A stretch of DNA of 16,380 nt from Acidobacteriota bacterium. Its GTDB lineage: Bacteria > Acidobacteriota > Blastocatellia > Pyrinomonadales > Pyrinomonadaceae. Within the stretch, counting starts at the first letter, position 1. The number at the start of each line of letters is the position of its first letter. A program made the position numbers and the translations under genes. Below the pieces are notes generated by a model. It was not told where the DNA came from and did not search any database. It saw only the letters and a list, made by a program, of their open reading frames with translations. Location of the stretch: assembly GCA_963169175.1 (NCBI GenBank), contig CAUJFK010000009.1:1-16380 (forward strand), given 5' to 3'. This document shows positions 1 through 7,815 of the stretch, piece by piece.

Positions 1-70
1 CCACCCGCTCCAGTACCAACATCGCCTCTCGCTCCTTCTTGCTCATCCCAAATGTCCCTTCCTCGCCCAT
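1..70 (-). CDS. IS transposase, N-terminal fragment (partial at window edge)
   Basis: Reading the minus strand from the ATG at 70-68 gives an open frame to the window edge, beginning MGEEGTFGMSKKEREAMLVL; the internal Met of MSKKERE (about 46-44) is an alternative start. The stretch MSKKERE.x.LVLERV resembles the beginning of ISNCY-type transposases, whose N-terminus is a helix-turn-helix preceding a DDE integrase core. Only about 23 codons are visible, so the family is recalled from the N-terminal pattern alone. The tandem 24-bp repeats just outside the start support an IS end. The remainder of the element, including any catalytic residues, lies left of the window. Confidence 0.5.
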   Translation of the reverse strand, partial: MGEEGTFGMSKKEREAMLVLERV

Positions 71-112
71 CTGATACCCCCTTTATAGGCATCTTCTCAG
101 CCACCGCCACAC

Positions 113-160
113 TAGGACATTTCTATGGAGTTCCAATAGGACATTTTCTCGGAGTTCCTA
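113..160. repeat. Terminal 24-bp tandem repeats at an IS end
   Basis: Two adjacent 24-bp units (113-136 and 137-160) both begin TAGGACATTT and share GGAGTTCC near the end, with 19 of 24 positions identical. On the minus strand they read as TGTCCTA-containing units upstream of the partial transposase. Repeated transposase-binding boxes at an IS terminus are the likely explanation. The element probably ends near 160, because the repeats stop there and the next sequence is unrelated. No target-site duplication can be judged because the other end is absent. Confidence 0.5.
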
Positions 161-179
161 CAATACTCGAAAAACGCGC

Positions 180-208
180 TTGACCCAAATTCATTTTTTT
201 TTTAAGAT
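180..208 (+). promoter_or_regulatory. Candidate sigma-70-type promoter for the Cys-rich/thioredoxin cluster
   Basis: TTGACC (180-185) is one mismatch from the -35 consensus. A 17-nt spacer follows, then TAAGAT (203-208), four of six matches to the -10 consensus. It lies about 85 nt upstream of the start codon at 294 and just outside the IS end. The A/T-rich spacer is low-complexity, so a chance match is possible. Confidence 0.35.
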
Positions 209-293
209 TAGGGCGATACCATCTTTTTCTCTAGCGTTGCGAGTCGACGGACGCCGAGAAACTACATATCAGACAACAACTCGGGAGGATTTT

Positions 294-554
294 ATGTCGC
301 TTAAAAAACGTGCGAATTGGGTTCTTTCAGGTTTGGGATTGTTGACAGTCGCTATTTCATTTGTTTTCGTGTTCTCAACTCCAGTCTTTGCCGCTTGCTC
401 AGCATCTGTAAACTGTGCTGGCGGCGGGTCAGTAAGCTGTAATTGCCCTGGTGACGGCACCTGTCATTCCGATAGTGACGCCGGTACTGTCATTTGCACC
501 TGCGGTGGGCAAACTCCTTCGAAATCTCAGTGTGGTGGCCCGATCCTTGACTAG
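294..554 (+). CDS. Small exported cysteine-rich protein (86 aa)
   Basis: I do not recognise a family. The start at 294 is chosen because GGGAGGA lies just upstream and because it gives a clean signal peptide: basic MSLKKR, a hydrophobic stretch at about residues 9-28, and a likely cleavage after VFA (residue 33). A longer frame from a TTG at 180 lacks these features and would overlap the candidate promoter. The predicted mature part is about 53 residues and contains eight cysteines (35, 41, 49, 51, 57, 68, 70, 80) with Gly/Ser-rich spacing, including CNC and CTC pairs. Such a small exported Cys-rich domain would be disulfide-knotted or metal-binding. The next gene encodes a membrane-anchored thioredoxin-like protein, a plausible redox partner for its folding; that is inference from neighbourhood only. 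Confidence 0.7.
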   Translation: MSLKKRANWVLSGLGLLTVAISFVFVFSTPVFAACSASVNCAGGGSVSCNCPGDGTCHSDSDAGTVICTCGGQTPSKSQCGGPILD

Positions 555-621
555 CGAAAGGACGGAATGAGTGGTTCTATCGTAGCGGGTTCCCCGTTCG
601 GTATTCCATTTTGAGGTCGTC

Positions 622-1173
622 ATGCAGTCATTATTCGACAAAATAACGCAAAACTTAAGCCAGCTTGCTCTGGCGACGGTCGGACTCGCATTGATTGTTT
701 CAAATGTGTTGTTAGTCGTCGAAAATCGTCGGGTCAAGAACAGTCTGGCGCAGAGCAAAAAATTTGTCACGGATGTTGGTTATCGTTTTTCCGGGTTAAC
801 GGCTCGGACGCTTGACGGAAAGGAAGAATCATTATTCTTTTCGCACGACGGCAAGCAAACATTTTTATTTGTCTTTCGCCCATCATGCGGATATTGTTTG
901 CAACAATATCCGTACTGGCAGTCGCTGATTAAGAGTGTCGACCACGAAAAATGGAGGATTGTCGCAATTACATCAGAAATGGATACGGATGTGATACGGA
1001 AACATCTGGAAGACAATGGTTTAGGTGGACTCGACGCCCGGACCATGCCGGCTGACGAGATGGCTGCCGCTCGGTTGGGATACACTCCGATGACATTACA
1101 TGTCAATTCCGATGGTTTTGTGATCAGGGTGTGGCCTGGTTTATGGACTGGAGGGTTTGATCTGACCAATTGA
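622..1173 (+). CDS. Membrane-anchored thioredoxin-like (TlpA/ResA-type) protein
   Basis: 183 aa. One hydrophobic segment at about residues 14-33 would anchor the protein, placing the rest outside the cytoplasm. The domain shows the thioredoxin fold hallmarks: a strand FLFVFRPS leading into the redox motif CGYC (Cys89, Cys92), and the cis-proline loop YTPMTLHVNSDG (Pro156). Upstream, the segment FSGLTARTLDGKE is typical of AhpC/TSA-TlpA proteins. The expected role is thiol-disulfide exchange on exported or membrane proteins. The start is preceded by GAGG at 613-616. It sits 67 nt after the Cys-rich protein gene and 53 nt before the helical-repeat protein, same strand, so a common transcript is likely. 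The C-terminal WPGLWTGGFDLTN is short and not a recognised domain. Substrate unknown. Confidence 0.8.
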   Translation: MQSLFDKITQNLSQLALATVGLALIVSNVLLVVENRRVKNSLAQSKKFVTDVGYRFSGLTARTLDGKEESLFFSHDGKQTFLFVFRPSCGYCLQQYPYWQSLIKSVDHEKWRIVAITSEMDTDVIRKHLEDNGLGGLDARTMPADEMAAARLGYTPMTLHVNSDGFVIRVWPGLWTGGFDLTN

Positions 1174-1226
1174 ATAATTCCTTGGAACTCCGCCGTAGCT
1201 ATTGTGTGTAAAATTTCGGAGGCCAT

Positions 1227-2894
1227 ATGCGCAAAGTACTTTTAGTCGTGTTGTTCGTTTTCTCGCCGTTGATTTCAATTGGGCAAAGGACTCCATCAGC
1301 CGATATTGGTCAACGTGCTCAGCTTCGCATAAGGAAGCAGATAATGATCAACGAACTAGAAAATCAAATCAAGGAAGTTCGGGTCGCAGCCGCACGGGTT
1401 TTGACACTTTACAAGCTAGCCTCATGGCTCTGGGAGAAGGACAAGGACGACCTAGGGAAAGCCGAAGCACTAGCGGTTTCGGCGGTAGAGGACCTTGTTA
1501 AGAATCGGGACGAAATTCCACAAGTATATCGCAGTCCTTTACTGTCAGGACTTCTAGGGTTGCTGGAAAGACATGCTCCGGAGACTGCTCGCAAGTTACG
1601 AAAAAAGCACGATCTCGATTTGGCCGACAGTTCCGTTTCCCTTCTTGAGCCGAGGGGTGCGGAAAAGCGAGCAGTTGATGAAGCAATTACTTCGATTTTT
1701 TCCGCCGATAGAAACGATGTCAGATTGATAATTCTCCTAGGAGAATTACAGGAGCGCCGCTCGGCTGAATTCGTACGACTTGCTGAGGCTATTGTAGCCG
1801 CGGAAGAAAGTACTAGAATTCGACTTCCGGTAAGTAGCCTCATTTTGTTATCGGGTTATTATGTCGAACAAACACTTCCCCGGCAGCTAGAGAAACGATT
1901 CCTCACGATTGCTGTCAATCGTTCAGCTGAAGCGGGAAGGATGGCTGACGGCGACGTCTCGGGGTTCTTTGATCTTCTTGGACGGAATTTGCCCGCAATC
2001 TCCGCTAGATTTCCTGAGCTTTTGTCTGAAGCAACTTTGGCAAACGCAGTTTTATCGTCTCGAGTTTCACTAGAAACACGGGAATCTCGCGCAAGAAACG
2101 AAAGGATAGACAATAGTCCCGACCCGCTTGAAACGTTAGTAGCCGAGGCAGACCAAGCGAAGCTTCCCTCTTTGAAGTATGAACTGTACATGAGGGCGGC
2201 GCGGCTCGCCCTAAAGTTGAGGAAGTACAAACGCTCTGTCGATCTGATATTGCATTCTGCAGAGGTTGACATGTCGTCCAACTCAGTTTCTGAAGAAGTG
2301 CGGGCTAATGAACGCAATCGATTCCTTGCTGACATGGCGGCTGGTTGCCTCGATCAACAGAACGAAGAATCGGCGGATTATGCAATAAAGAAGCTGCCTG
2401 ACCCGATCTTAAAAGCAGAACTGCTGATCAAAAAGAGCAAATATTTTATCAAGGCAGGTGATGTGGTTGCAGCAAATGCGGAACTTGATCAGGCAACTAA
2501 GTTAGCGGCCAATATTGAAGATTTATCAAGGCGAGCTTCTGTGCTGCTCAACATGCTTACCTTAGCTCAAAAACTTGATCCGGCGCGAATGTACGAAATT
2601 AACCGGAGTGCCGCCAAATCTATCAATGCGCTGCAGGTTCCCAATAAGAAGGATGAAGAAACAGACACAGAGAACTACAAACTGTATGTTACAAAAATAA
2701 TGGTGGTCAACTGGAACTTACTTCCTACCGTTTCCGAGTTGTCCAACGTAGATCTAAACGGAGCAGCGGACCTAGCAAATAGGATCGAGAAAAAGGAAAT
2801 TAAAATTCTTGCCGATTATATTATAACCGTTCGCACCATCGAGAATTTTCGTACCGAAGCGAAAACGAATAAAGCGGCTGTGGCTACGAGGTAA
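1227..2894 (+). CDS. Exported alpha-helical repeat protein, function unknown (555 aa)
   Basis: The ATG at 1227 follows a strong GGAGG (1218-1222) and starts a signal peptide (MRKVLLVVLFVFSPLISIGQ). The mature protein is almost entirely predicted helix, rich in Ala, Leu, Arg and Glu, with no transmembrane segment after the signal. Segments such as KLPSLKYELYMRAARLALKL and IKAGDVVAANAELDQATKLA look like degenerate TPR/SEL-type helical hairpins (from about residue 300). I recognise no catalytic motif. As third gene of the cluster it may act as a periplasmic scaffold or chaperone for the Cys-rich protein, but this is inferred only from position. It ends 19 bp from the convergent CbiX-like gene. 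This three-gene cluster appears somewhat more A/T-rich than the genes after it, which together with the adjacent IS would fit acquisition by transfer. Confidence 0.65.
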   Translation: MRKVLLVVLFVFSPLISIGQRTPSADIGQRAQLRIRKQIMINELENQIKEVRVAAARVLTLYKLASWLWEKDKDDLGKAEALAVSAVEDLVKNRDEIPQVYRSPLLSGLLGLLERHAPETARKLRKKHDLDLADSSVSLLEPRGAEKRAVDEAITSIFSADRNDVRLIILLGELQERRSAEFVRLAEAIVAAEESTRIRLPVSSLILLSGYYVEQTLPRQLEKRFLTIAVNRSAEAGRMADGDVSGFFDLLGRNLPAISARFPELLSEATLANAVLSSRVSLETRESRARNERIDNSPDPLETLVAEADQAKLPSLKYELYMRAARLALKLRKYKRSVDLILHSAEVDMSSNSVSEEVRANERNRFLADMAAGCLDQQNEESADYAIKKLPDPILKAELLIKKSKYFIKAGDVVAANAELDQATKLAANIEDLSRRASVLLNMLTLAQKLDPARMYEINRSAAKSINALQVPNKKDEETDTENYKLYVTKIMVVNWNLLPTVSELSNVDLNGAADLANRIEKKEIKILADYIITVRTIENFRTEAKTNKAAVATR

Positions 2895-2913
2895 CGTTCT
2901 GCTTCCCTTGCTG

Positions 2914-3888
2914 TCATTTCCTCGCACTCGTTTCACGTACCGAACTCAACACCCATTTTTCCAATCGTGCGTCCGGCAGCAAACCCTGCTCCGGGATGAC
3001 GTATTGCAACCCTTCGAGACGCTTGCGCACACCTTGCTCGATTCCGCCGTATGATAGCAGCAACGGAACGATCAGAACCCGGTTTCCTTCAGCCGAAGCA
3101 GTTTCCACGACCTTTCGAAGCTCAGCCGTCGCGTTCGAACGGATCGGGTCTGGCGCATCGTCACGCACCGTCAGATATTCGATCCGCTTAAATTTGTGCC
3201 CGGCCGCCATCTGTTTCGCCAACGCCGCCATATCGCCAAGCCACAGGTTGTTCTCTTCTTCTTCGACCGGGCCATGAGCGACAAGAACCACAACTTCATT
3301 TGCCGGATCTTTACTAATGGCGGCCGCTCGTGACATAAGGATCTCCGCAACCAACGGATGACGATCCAGCGCCGGCAGCATACGAATGCCGACCGAACTC
3401 TTGATCGGCGTGGTCGGGTCAAAGGATTTGTCCGCCGCCAAATGAGAATCATGCCCGCCGTAGCCGTGGTCCATTTTTGCAAAACTAGCAAGCGCCGCCG
3501 GAGCATCCTTTCTAAGTCCAAGCAGATATTCGGTCGAAGTGATCACCGAGCTATGCGACGAAACAAACAACGGCACCGCCACGATCTCCGTCACTCCGCG
3601 TTTGACCAGCCTGTCCGCCGCATCCTGAATATTCCGTTTCGTCGCCATCCCAAACGCCACCTCGACCGGCATCACCCGATCAACCGCCGCCGCGATCTTC
3701 TTCACTTCCTCATTCCAATTCTCCTTCCCGCCATGCGCCAGCAAAAGAATGCCTGTCCCGGAACCGCCAGCCTTCTTCACCGCCTGAGCATCCTGCCCGC
3801 CATGATGATGCTGCCCAAATATCCCAAGCGACATTACGACAACTGTAAGTAAAGAAAATGCAAAATGCCTTATCGTGTTAATTAACAT
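2914..3888 (-). CDS. Exported two-domain CbiX-like (sirohydrochlorin chelatase superfamily) protein
   Basis: 324 aa. Two chelatase-like halves are visible: the first starts GILLLAHGGKENW (His52) and continues to VPLFVSSHSSV (His112), the His pair that binds metal and substrate in CbiX/SirB. The second starts VVVLVAHGPVEEEEN (His205), but its second motif reads VPLLLSYGGIEQG without the histidine. CbiX enzymes insert cobalt or iron into sirohydrochlorin in the cytoplasm, yet this protein begins with a signal peptide (hydrophobic residues about 9-25, then GQ) followed by HHHGG and has another His-rich insert DHGYGGHDSH (140-149). An exported metal-binding or tetrapyrrole-related role is therefore more likely than cobalamin synthesis, and no other corrin genes are nearby. 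No clear Shine-Dalgarno precedes the start; the signal peptide supports it. Convergent with the helical-repeat gene. Confidence 0.8.
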   Translation of the reverse strand: MLINTIRHFAFSLLTVVVMSLGIFGQHHHGGQDAQAVKKAGGSGTGILLLAHGGKENWNEEVKKIAAAVDRVMPVEVAFGMATKRNIQDAADRLVKRGVTEIVAVPLFVSSHSSVITSTEYLLGLRKDAPAALASFAKMDHGYGGHDSHLAADKSFDPTTPIKSSVGIRMLPALDRHPLVAEILMSRAAAISKDPANEVVVLVAHGPVEEEENNLWLGDMAALAKQMAAGHKFKRIEYLTVRDDAPDPIRSNATAELRKVVETASAEGNRVLIVPLLLSYGGIEQGVRKRLEGLQYVIPEQGLLPDARLEKWVLSSVRETSARK

Positions 3889-4102
3889 ACGTATCTATTT
3901 TTTGAAATTGAAATTCGTTTTCATTTAAAGATTAGGAAACGTGGCAACTCTTGTCAACTTGGAGTCCCACTGTTCAGCCGCTCATCCTCCTTGGTATCCG
4001 ACCGAAGAAATCGACCAGGACCGCAGATTTCAAATTGATTCAAAGCCGAACAAGCCCATGAATTTCATAAAAAACCCAACACGTATTAAATATCAGCCTA
4101 CA
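3889..4102. other. Intergenic stretch without recognisable gene
   Basis: This A/T-rich segment lies between the start of the CbiX-like gene and the first 5S-tail element. It should carry the CbiX-like gene's promoter on the minus strand, but I could not pick out convincing -35/-10 boxes. A short plus-strand open frame starting at 3941 runs into the terminator hairpin and has no coding character. Confidence 0.5.
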
Positions 4103-4140
4103 AATAGAAAACCCGTTCATTTCTGAACGGGTTTTCTATT
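4103..4140 (-). terminator. Rho-independent-type hairpin, 5S-tail element copy 1
   Basis: Perfect 17-bp inverted repeat: arm 4103-4119 (contains AAAACCCGTTCA), loop TTTC (4120-4123), arm 4124-4140. The A and T runs at the stem edges give a U-tract on either strand, so it can terminate in both directions. It lies about 65 nt downstream of the stop codon of the 4205-4693 gene, just after the degenerate 5S-like segment. Confidence 0.85.
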
Positions 4141-4150
4141 ATTGTAAAAC

Positions 4151-4190
4151 CGTCGGATACCTACTTTCCCGCACCCTGACGATTCGATAT
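4151..4190 (-). repeat. 5S rRNA 3'-end-like segment, copy 1 (most diverged)
   Basis: On the minus strand the segment contains GCGGGAAAGTAGGTA followed by TCCGACG, matching the loop E strand and closing helix at the 3' end of 5S rRNA (compare GTGGGAAAGTAGGTAGTCGCCGG in copy 5). The preceding half (ATATCGAATCGTCAGG) is only loosely related. It begins some 14 nt after the stop codon of the 4205-4693 gene and leads directly into the perfect hairpin 4140-4103, the same order as in the other copies. Confidence 0.6.
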
Positions 4191-4204
4191 TGTCGAAATT
4201 CCGT

Positions 4205-4693
4205 TTATTCAAATCGGGTTGCAGATTGGGTTCCGCAGGCAATTGGGATAATGTTGCCGTCGATGTGAAGTTCTGTCGTATCGGTCGAAGTGTAACTGTT
4301 GCCGTCATACGAAAGCCTAACGGCTGAACGAAGAACATTCGTACCTGCGAAACTGCGGTCCGGGTTGAAGTTTAACCATCTGAAGGATGCTGAATAATCT
4401 CTTCCCCTCCCTCGGCTCCATACGCCGTGGCCGTGCAGGCGTGTCAGGCCGGGAGCACCAAGGTCGCTCTCGTCCATCGTGCCGCCCTGATTGTATGTTG
4501 CCATTGCCGGAAAGCTGAAGATCGCGCCGCCGGTCTCGCAGTTTCGGACTGTCACCACGACATCCCACGAACCCACCAGGCTATTCCCTTGTCGTACATT
4601 TTCCTGTGGCGAAACCAAAACCTGTGCCGTTACAGCCAAGGCAGTGACCAATAGCGCTGCAACGCCGATAACTATGAAGATCTGCTTTTTCAT
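4205..4693 (-). CDS. Small secreted protein, lipocalin-like beta-rich fold suspected (162 aa)
   Basis: The start is supported by GAGAGG about 10 nt upstream on the minus strand and by a signal peptide (MKKQIFIVIGVAALLVTALA, likely cleavage near VTAQ). The mature part opens SLVGSWDVVVTVRNCETG and alternates short hydrophobic and polar segments, as in small secreted beta-barrel proteins. The GSW entry is reminiscent of lipocalin-like domains, but the resemblance is general and I cannot assign a family. Cys52 and Cys153 could form a disulfide joining N- and C-terminal strands. It is divergent from the truncated winged-helix gene at 4831, which may once have regulated it. Its mRNA would end in 5S-tail copy 1. 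Confidence 0.7.
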   Translation of the reverse strand: MKKQIFIVIGVAALLVTALAVTAQVLVSPQENVRQGNSLVGSWDVVVTVRNCETGGAIFSFPAMATYNQGGTMDESDLGAPGLTRLHGHGVWSRGRGRDYSASFRWLNFNPDRSFAGTNVLRSAVRLSYDGNSYTSTDTTELHIDGNIIPIACGTQSATRFE

Positions 4694-4778
4694 TTCTTTT
4701 TTTCCTCTCTGGTTTTTTAGATTTCAGCAAAAAGTGCTTTACTCTTGGCTGATGAGTGGCATAATCACAAAACACAAT

Positions 4779-4828
4779 CCTGAAATTCTTTAGAAACGGC
4801 CTGAAATCTTTGTGAATTTTCTGAAAAG
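4779..4828 (+). promoter_or_regulatory. Helically phased direct repeats upstream of a winged-helix gene
   Basis: CCTGAAAT occurs at 4779 and again at 4800, with a related TCTGAAAA at 4820, so the boxes are 20-21 bp apart (two DNA turns). They lie in the 137-bp divergent gap between the secreted-protein gene (4693) and the winged-helix gene (4831). OmpR-type winged helices bind direct repeats, so this could be an autoregulatory operator. A similar box CCTGAAAACTTT lies at 10314 in the other divergent gap. Binding is inference. Confidence 0.3.
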
Positions 4829-4830
4829 CG

Positions 4831-5325
4831 GTGATGAATAAGGTTCAAACTCAAATTTATGAATTTGCCACATTCCGTGTTGATGCCGGCAAACGCCTAC
4901 TGACAAAGGCTGACGGTGAACCTGTCCCGCTTACTTCGAAAGTCTTCGACACGCTTCTTTATCTTTTGCGGCATTGCGGAAAAGTTATTGAAAAAGACGA
5001 GCTGATGCGCGAGATATGGACGGATTCGATAGTCGAAGAAAACAATCTCAACCAAAACATCTCCATTTTACGCCGTGTTTTTGGCGAAAAACCGGGCGAA
5101 CAGCGATTTATCGTGACGGTTGCCGGACACGGTTATCGATTTGTGCCCGAAGTCTGCGAAATATCGCCGCCAGCGATCAGTGACGATAGCGCGGTGGAAG
5201 CAGTTGGTTCAGATGACGGATCTCAGCAAGTTAGCGGAAACCGGCCGGCCGGCACGCGGATTTCCGTTTACAACCATCAATGCAAACGGTTACTTGCGGC
5301 GGGTAAATTTTCTGTTGGACGGTAA
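4831..5325 (+). pseudogene. Truncated CadC/OmpR-type winged-helix regulator, running into a receptor gene
   Basis: The frame opens GTG-ATG at 4831/4834. Residues about 8-109 form a complete OmpR/CadC-type winged helix: IYEFATFRVDAGKRLL (N-terminal strands), VPLTSKVFDTLLYLL, KDELMREIWTD, NNLNQNISILRRVFG (recognition helix) and the wing FIVTVAGHGYRFVPEV. Intact relatives, such as the 8663-10240 gene, continue into a linker, a transmembrane helix and TPR sensor repeats. Here the frame passes through about 25 linker-like residues and then reads the sequence of the TonB receptor in the wrong frame before a stop at 5325. The sensor half is missing, so it is probably a deletion chimera. The DNA-binding domain could still be made as a soluble fragment. 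The 4779-4828 repeats lie directly upstream. Confidence 0.75.
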
Positions 5326-7651
5326 TACCAATACACAGGGCGACCGCGGAAGCCTTCGGTTTATGCAAATGTCCGAGACTTATGTTAGCGAGGTCCAACT
5401 CGTGACAAACGGTTTCGCTGCCGAGTTCGGGAACACGCCCGGATTGATTATGAATGTCGTTACGCCTTCCGGAACGAATAGGTTCAGCGGATCGGTCAGC
5501 TACCGTTTTCGCCGGGCAGAATTCTATTCGCGGCCATTCTTCTTTCCGGCTACAGAACTGCCGGATAATAAAGCGGATAATTACACGGCCGCGGTCGGTG
5601 GCCCGATATTAAGAGATCGTTGGCATTTTTATGCCGGTTTCGAATCCCAATACCGCGATGATAAAGCGGTCGCCGCCCGGCTTTTGACGATCCGACCGGA
5701 GGATCGTTTGAGGTTGATCGCCGCCGGCTTGTCTGCCTCGATTTTTCCGGCGGCGATTCCCGCTCTGGAAAAAGGTACCTTTTATATTCTTCGAACCGAT
5801 CTGCAATTAAACAACAGAAATCGCTTTTCAGCTCGATTCAATCATTCCGACGTGCTTGGAAAGAACCTTATTCAGGGCATGGCGAATACGCTGGATCGAA
5901 GCATAGATTCGCGCGTCGCCGATAACTCGCTTGGCCTCCAGCTTGTTTCATATACACCGAAGCTATTGAACGAATTTCGATTTCAATATGCTCAACGGAT
6001 AGGCGGTAATGAAAGAAACAAATTTTCCGGCGACGGGCCGTCGATCGTGATAAACGGCGTCAACGAAAAGGCCAACTTTGGCTCGCCCGAGGGCGTGGAC
6101 ACGTTTTTTCTGCCGCGGCGAATTACGCAGATCCAGGATAACCTTACAAGGTCAACGGCCGCGCATATTGTTAAATTCGGCGGCGGTTTTAGTTTTTATG
6201 ACCACAACGAGCGGGCATCGGTATTTAGCCGCTACACATTTTCATCGATTTCGGCTTACGTCGCCGCCCGAACCGGAGCGAACCCGCGGAGTTATTCGTT
6301 TTACGACGAAACTTTTGGCGATCCGGAGGTCAATTACAAAGCAACGTTCTGGAATCTATTTTTGCAGGATGATTGGAAAGCGACTCGCCGTCTGAAGTTA
6401 AATATTGGATTGCGGTACGACCTTTACGCGATTCCTAAAGCCGATGCGGCATCGCCATTTTCGGGGTCGCGGAAATTCAAGGTCGATAAGAACAATTTTG
6501 CCCCGCGTTTTGGTGCGGCCTATGGCTTGCGCGAAGGCTCGAACCCGACCGTGTTCCGCGCCGGTGCGGGGATCTATTACGACCAGCCGCTGCTAGCGAT
6601 GTATCAGCGTGCGCTCGTCAATAACGGGAATCCCAAATTCTTCACATTCAGAACGGTGACTGGCCCAACCTCGCCTGCATTTCCAAATAATTTTGGTTCG
6701 CTGCCGGCTTTGCCCCGACAAAATATAGACACGATCTCATCCGATTTTGCGACGATGTATGCGATCCATTCGCACGCCCAGATAGAACAAACCATAACAA
6801 ATGACATGTCGGTCACGATCGGATTTATACGATCCGCAGGGCGACATATACCGATCTATCGAAATATAAACCCCATTAACCCAAGTACATTTTTGGCCGA
6901 CGGCAGGCCTGTTTTTAGCACCGCGGTAAACGCCGCGACGCGGTTGGACCCTAGATTCAATAATATTCTAATGGTCGAATCCGTCGGCGTCTCGGAGTAC
7001 AACGCGTTGACGATGCAGGCGAACAAGCGTTTCTCTCGTGATCTGCAATTCAGCGTAAACTACACGCTGTCAAAAGCGAGCGATGACTCGCCGGAACAAA
7101 ATATGACGACCGGAGCTATCCAGGGCTTGGTCTTGTCCGAACCGACAAATCGAGCCTTTGACAAAGGAGCTTCGTTTGCCGACCAGCGGCATACTTTTGT
7201 AATGAGCCTGATCGCCCATCCAAGGCCGGAATTTGCGAACAGCTTGCTTCGATACATTTTCAACCACAACGTCTTTGGCATAATCGCCACCGCAAATAGA
7301 GGCGAGACATTCAATATTATTTCGAACTCCGATCTGAACCGTGATGGCGTTTCAACATCCGACAGGCCAGTCGGCATCGCACGGAATTCGGGAACAACAC
7401 CGCCGCAATTCGATGTCGATCTGCGTTACTCTCGCTTTATTAATTTCGGCGAGCGCTACAGGCTTGGAATATCTGCCGAGTTCCAAAACCTATTCAATAC
7501 GAACAGCATCGTCGGATTCAACAATGTCTCGGTATCGACAAACCCAACAACCGGAGAAATGATCGGCCCGCTCCCCGATTTCCGCGCCCGCAATCAATCC
7601 ACATCCCAAGACAGCCGCCAATTACAACTGGGCATCAAATTCACCTTTTGA
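5213..7651 (+). pseudogene. TonB-dependent (Oar-like) receptor lacking its N-terminus
   Basis: The open frame (from a TTG at 5120) shows receptor-like sequence from about 5213 on: NFLLDGNTNTQGDRG, then AAEFGNTPGLIMNVVTPSGT, the end of the plug domain of Oar-like outer-membrane receptors, followed by a complete 22-strand-type barrel and a C-terminal QLQLGIKFTF ending in Phe, as needed for BAM insertion. Missing are the signal peptide, the CarboxypepD_reg-like beta-sandwich and most of the plug; related proteins are about 1,000-1,100 residues, this one about 810. Instead of its own start, the upstream DNA encodes a winged helix in another frame. The junction lies between about 5155 and 5240. 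There is no signal peptide, so export is not expected. A chimeric assembly is an alternative to a genuine deletion. Substrate unknown (this class often carries large or oligosaccharide substrates). Confidence 0.8.
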
Positions 7652-7682
7652 AAAGTGCATCGCGGCGTCATTGAAAAAATTA

Positions 7683-7712
7683 AATGCCCGCTCATTGCTT
7701 AGACTGGATTTT
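7683..7712 (-). terminator. Decayed hairpin of 5S-tail copy 2
   Basis: The left arm retains AATGCCCGCTCATTG, matching the terminators of copies 3-5, but the right arm (AGACTGGATTTT) has lost most pairing. The spacing to the 5S-like segment (ATAAAGATCCGGCGAC) is as in the other copies. Terminator activity is doubtful. Confidence 0.45.
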
Positions 7713-7720
7713 GGATAAAG

Positions 7721-7811
7721 ATCCGGCGACAACCAATCTTTTTTTTCCACACCTGAAAAATGCAGTATCATCGGCTCAAGCAGGCTTAACTACCGTTTTC
7801 GGGATGTGGGG
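7721..7811 (-). repeat. 5S rRNA 3'-part-like segment, copy 2 (longest)
   Basis: Minus-strand sequence covers about 90 nt of 5S rRNA: CACATCCCGAAAACGGTAGT followed by TAAGCCTGCTTGAGCCGATG, ATACTGC, the helix IV hairpin arms CTGCATT/GGTGTGG, and the closing GTCGCCGGAT. These correspond to loop C, helix III, domain gamma and the helix I 3' strand of a bacterial 5S. The loop E region is replaced by an A-rich run (GGAAAAAAAAGATTGG), so it cannot be a functional 5S. The 5' strand of helix I and about 30 nt are absent. It starts some 5 nt after the vapC stop codon, and also lies between convergent TonB receptor and vapC ends. Confidence 0.85.
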
Positions 7812-7815
7812 AAAG

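Noticed and set aside
4117..4338. 73-codon minus-strand open frame reaching into the terminator
   Set aside because: It overlaps the 4205-4693 gene in another frame and runs through the 5S-like segment and hairpin, so it is a chance frame.
7721..7811. A functional 5S rRNA gene
   Set aside because: Only the 3' three-quarters is present, the 5' strand of helix I is missing, loop E is replaced by an A-run, and no 16S/23S lies nearby. It is a 5S-derived segment, not a gene.
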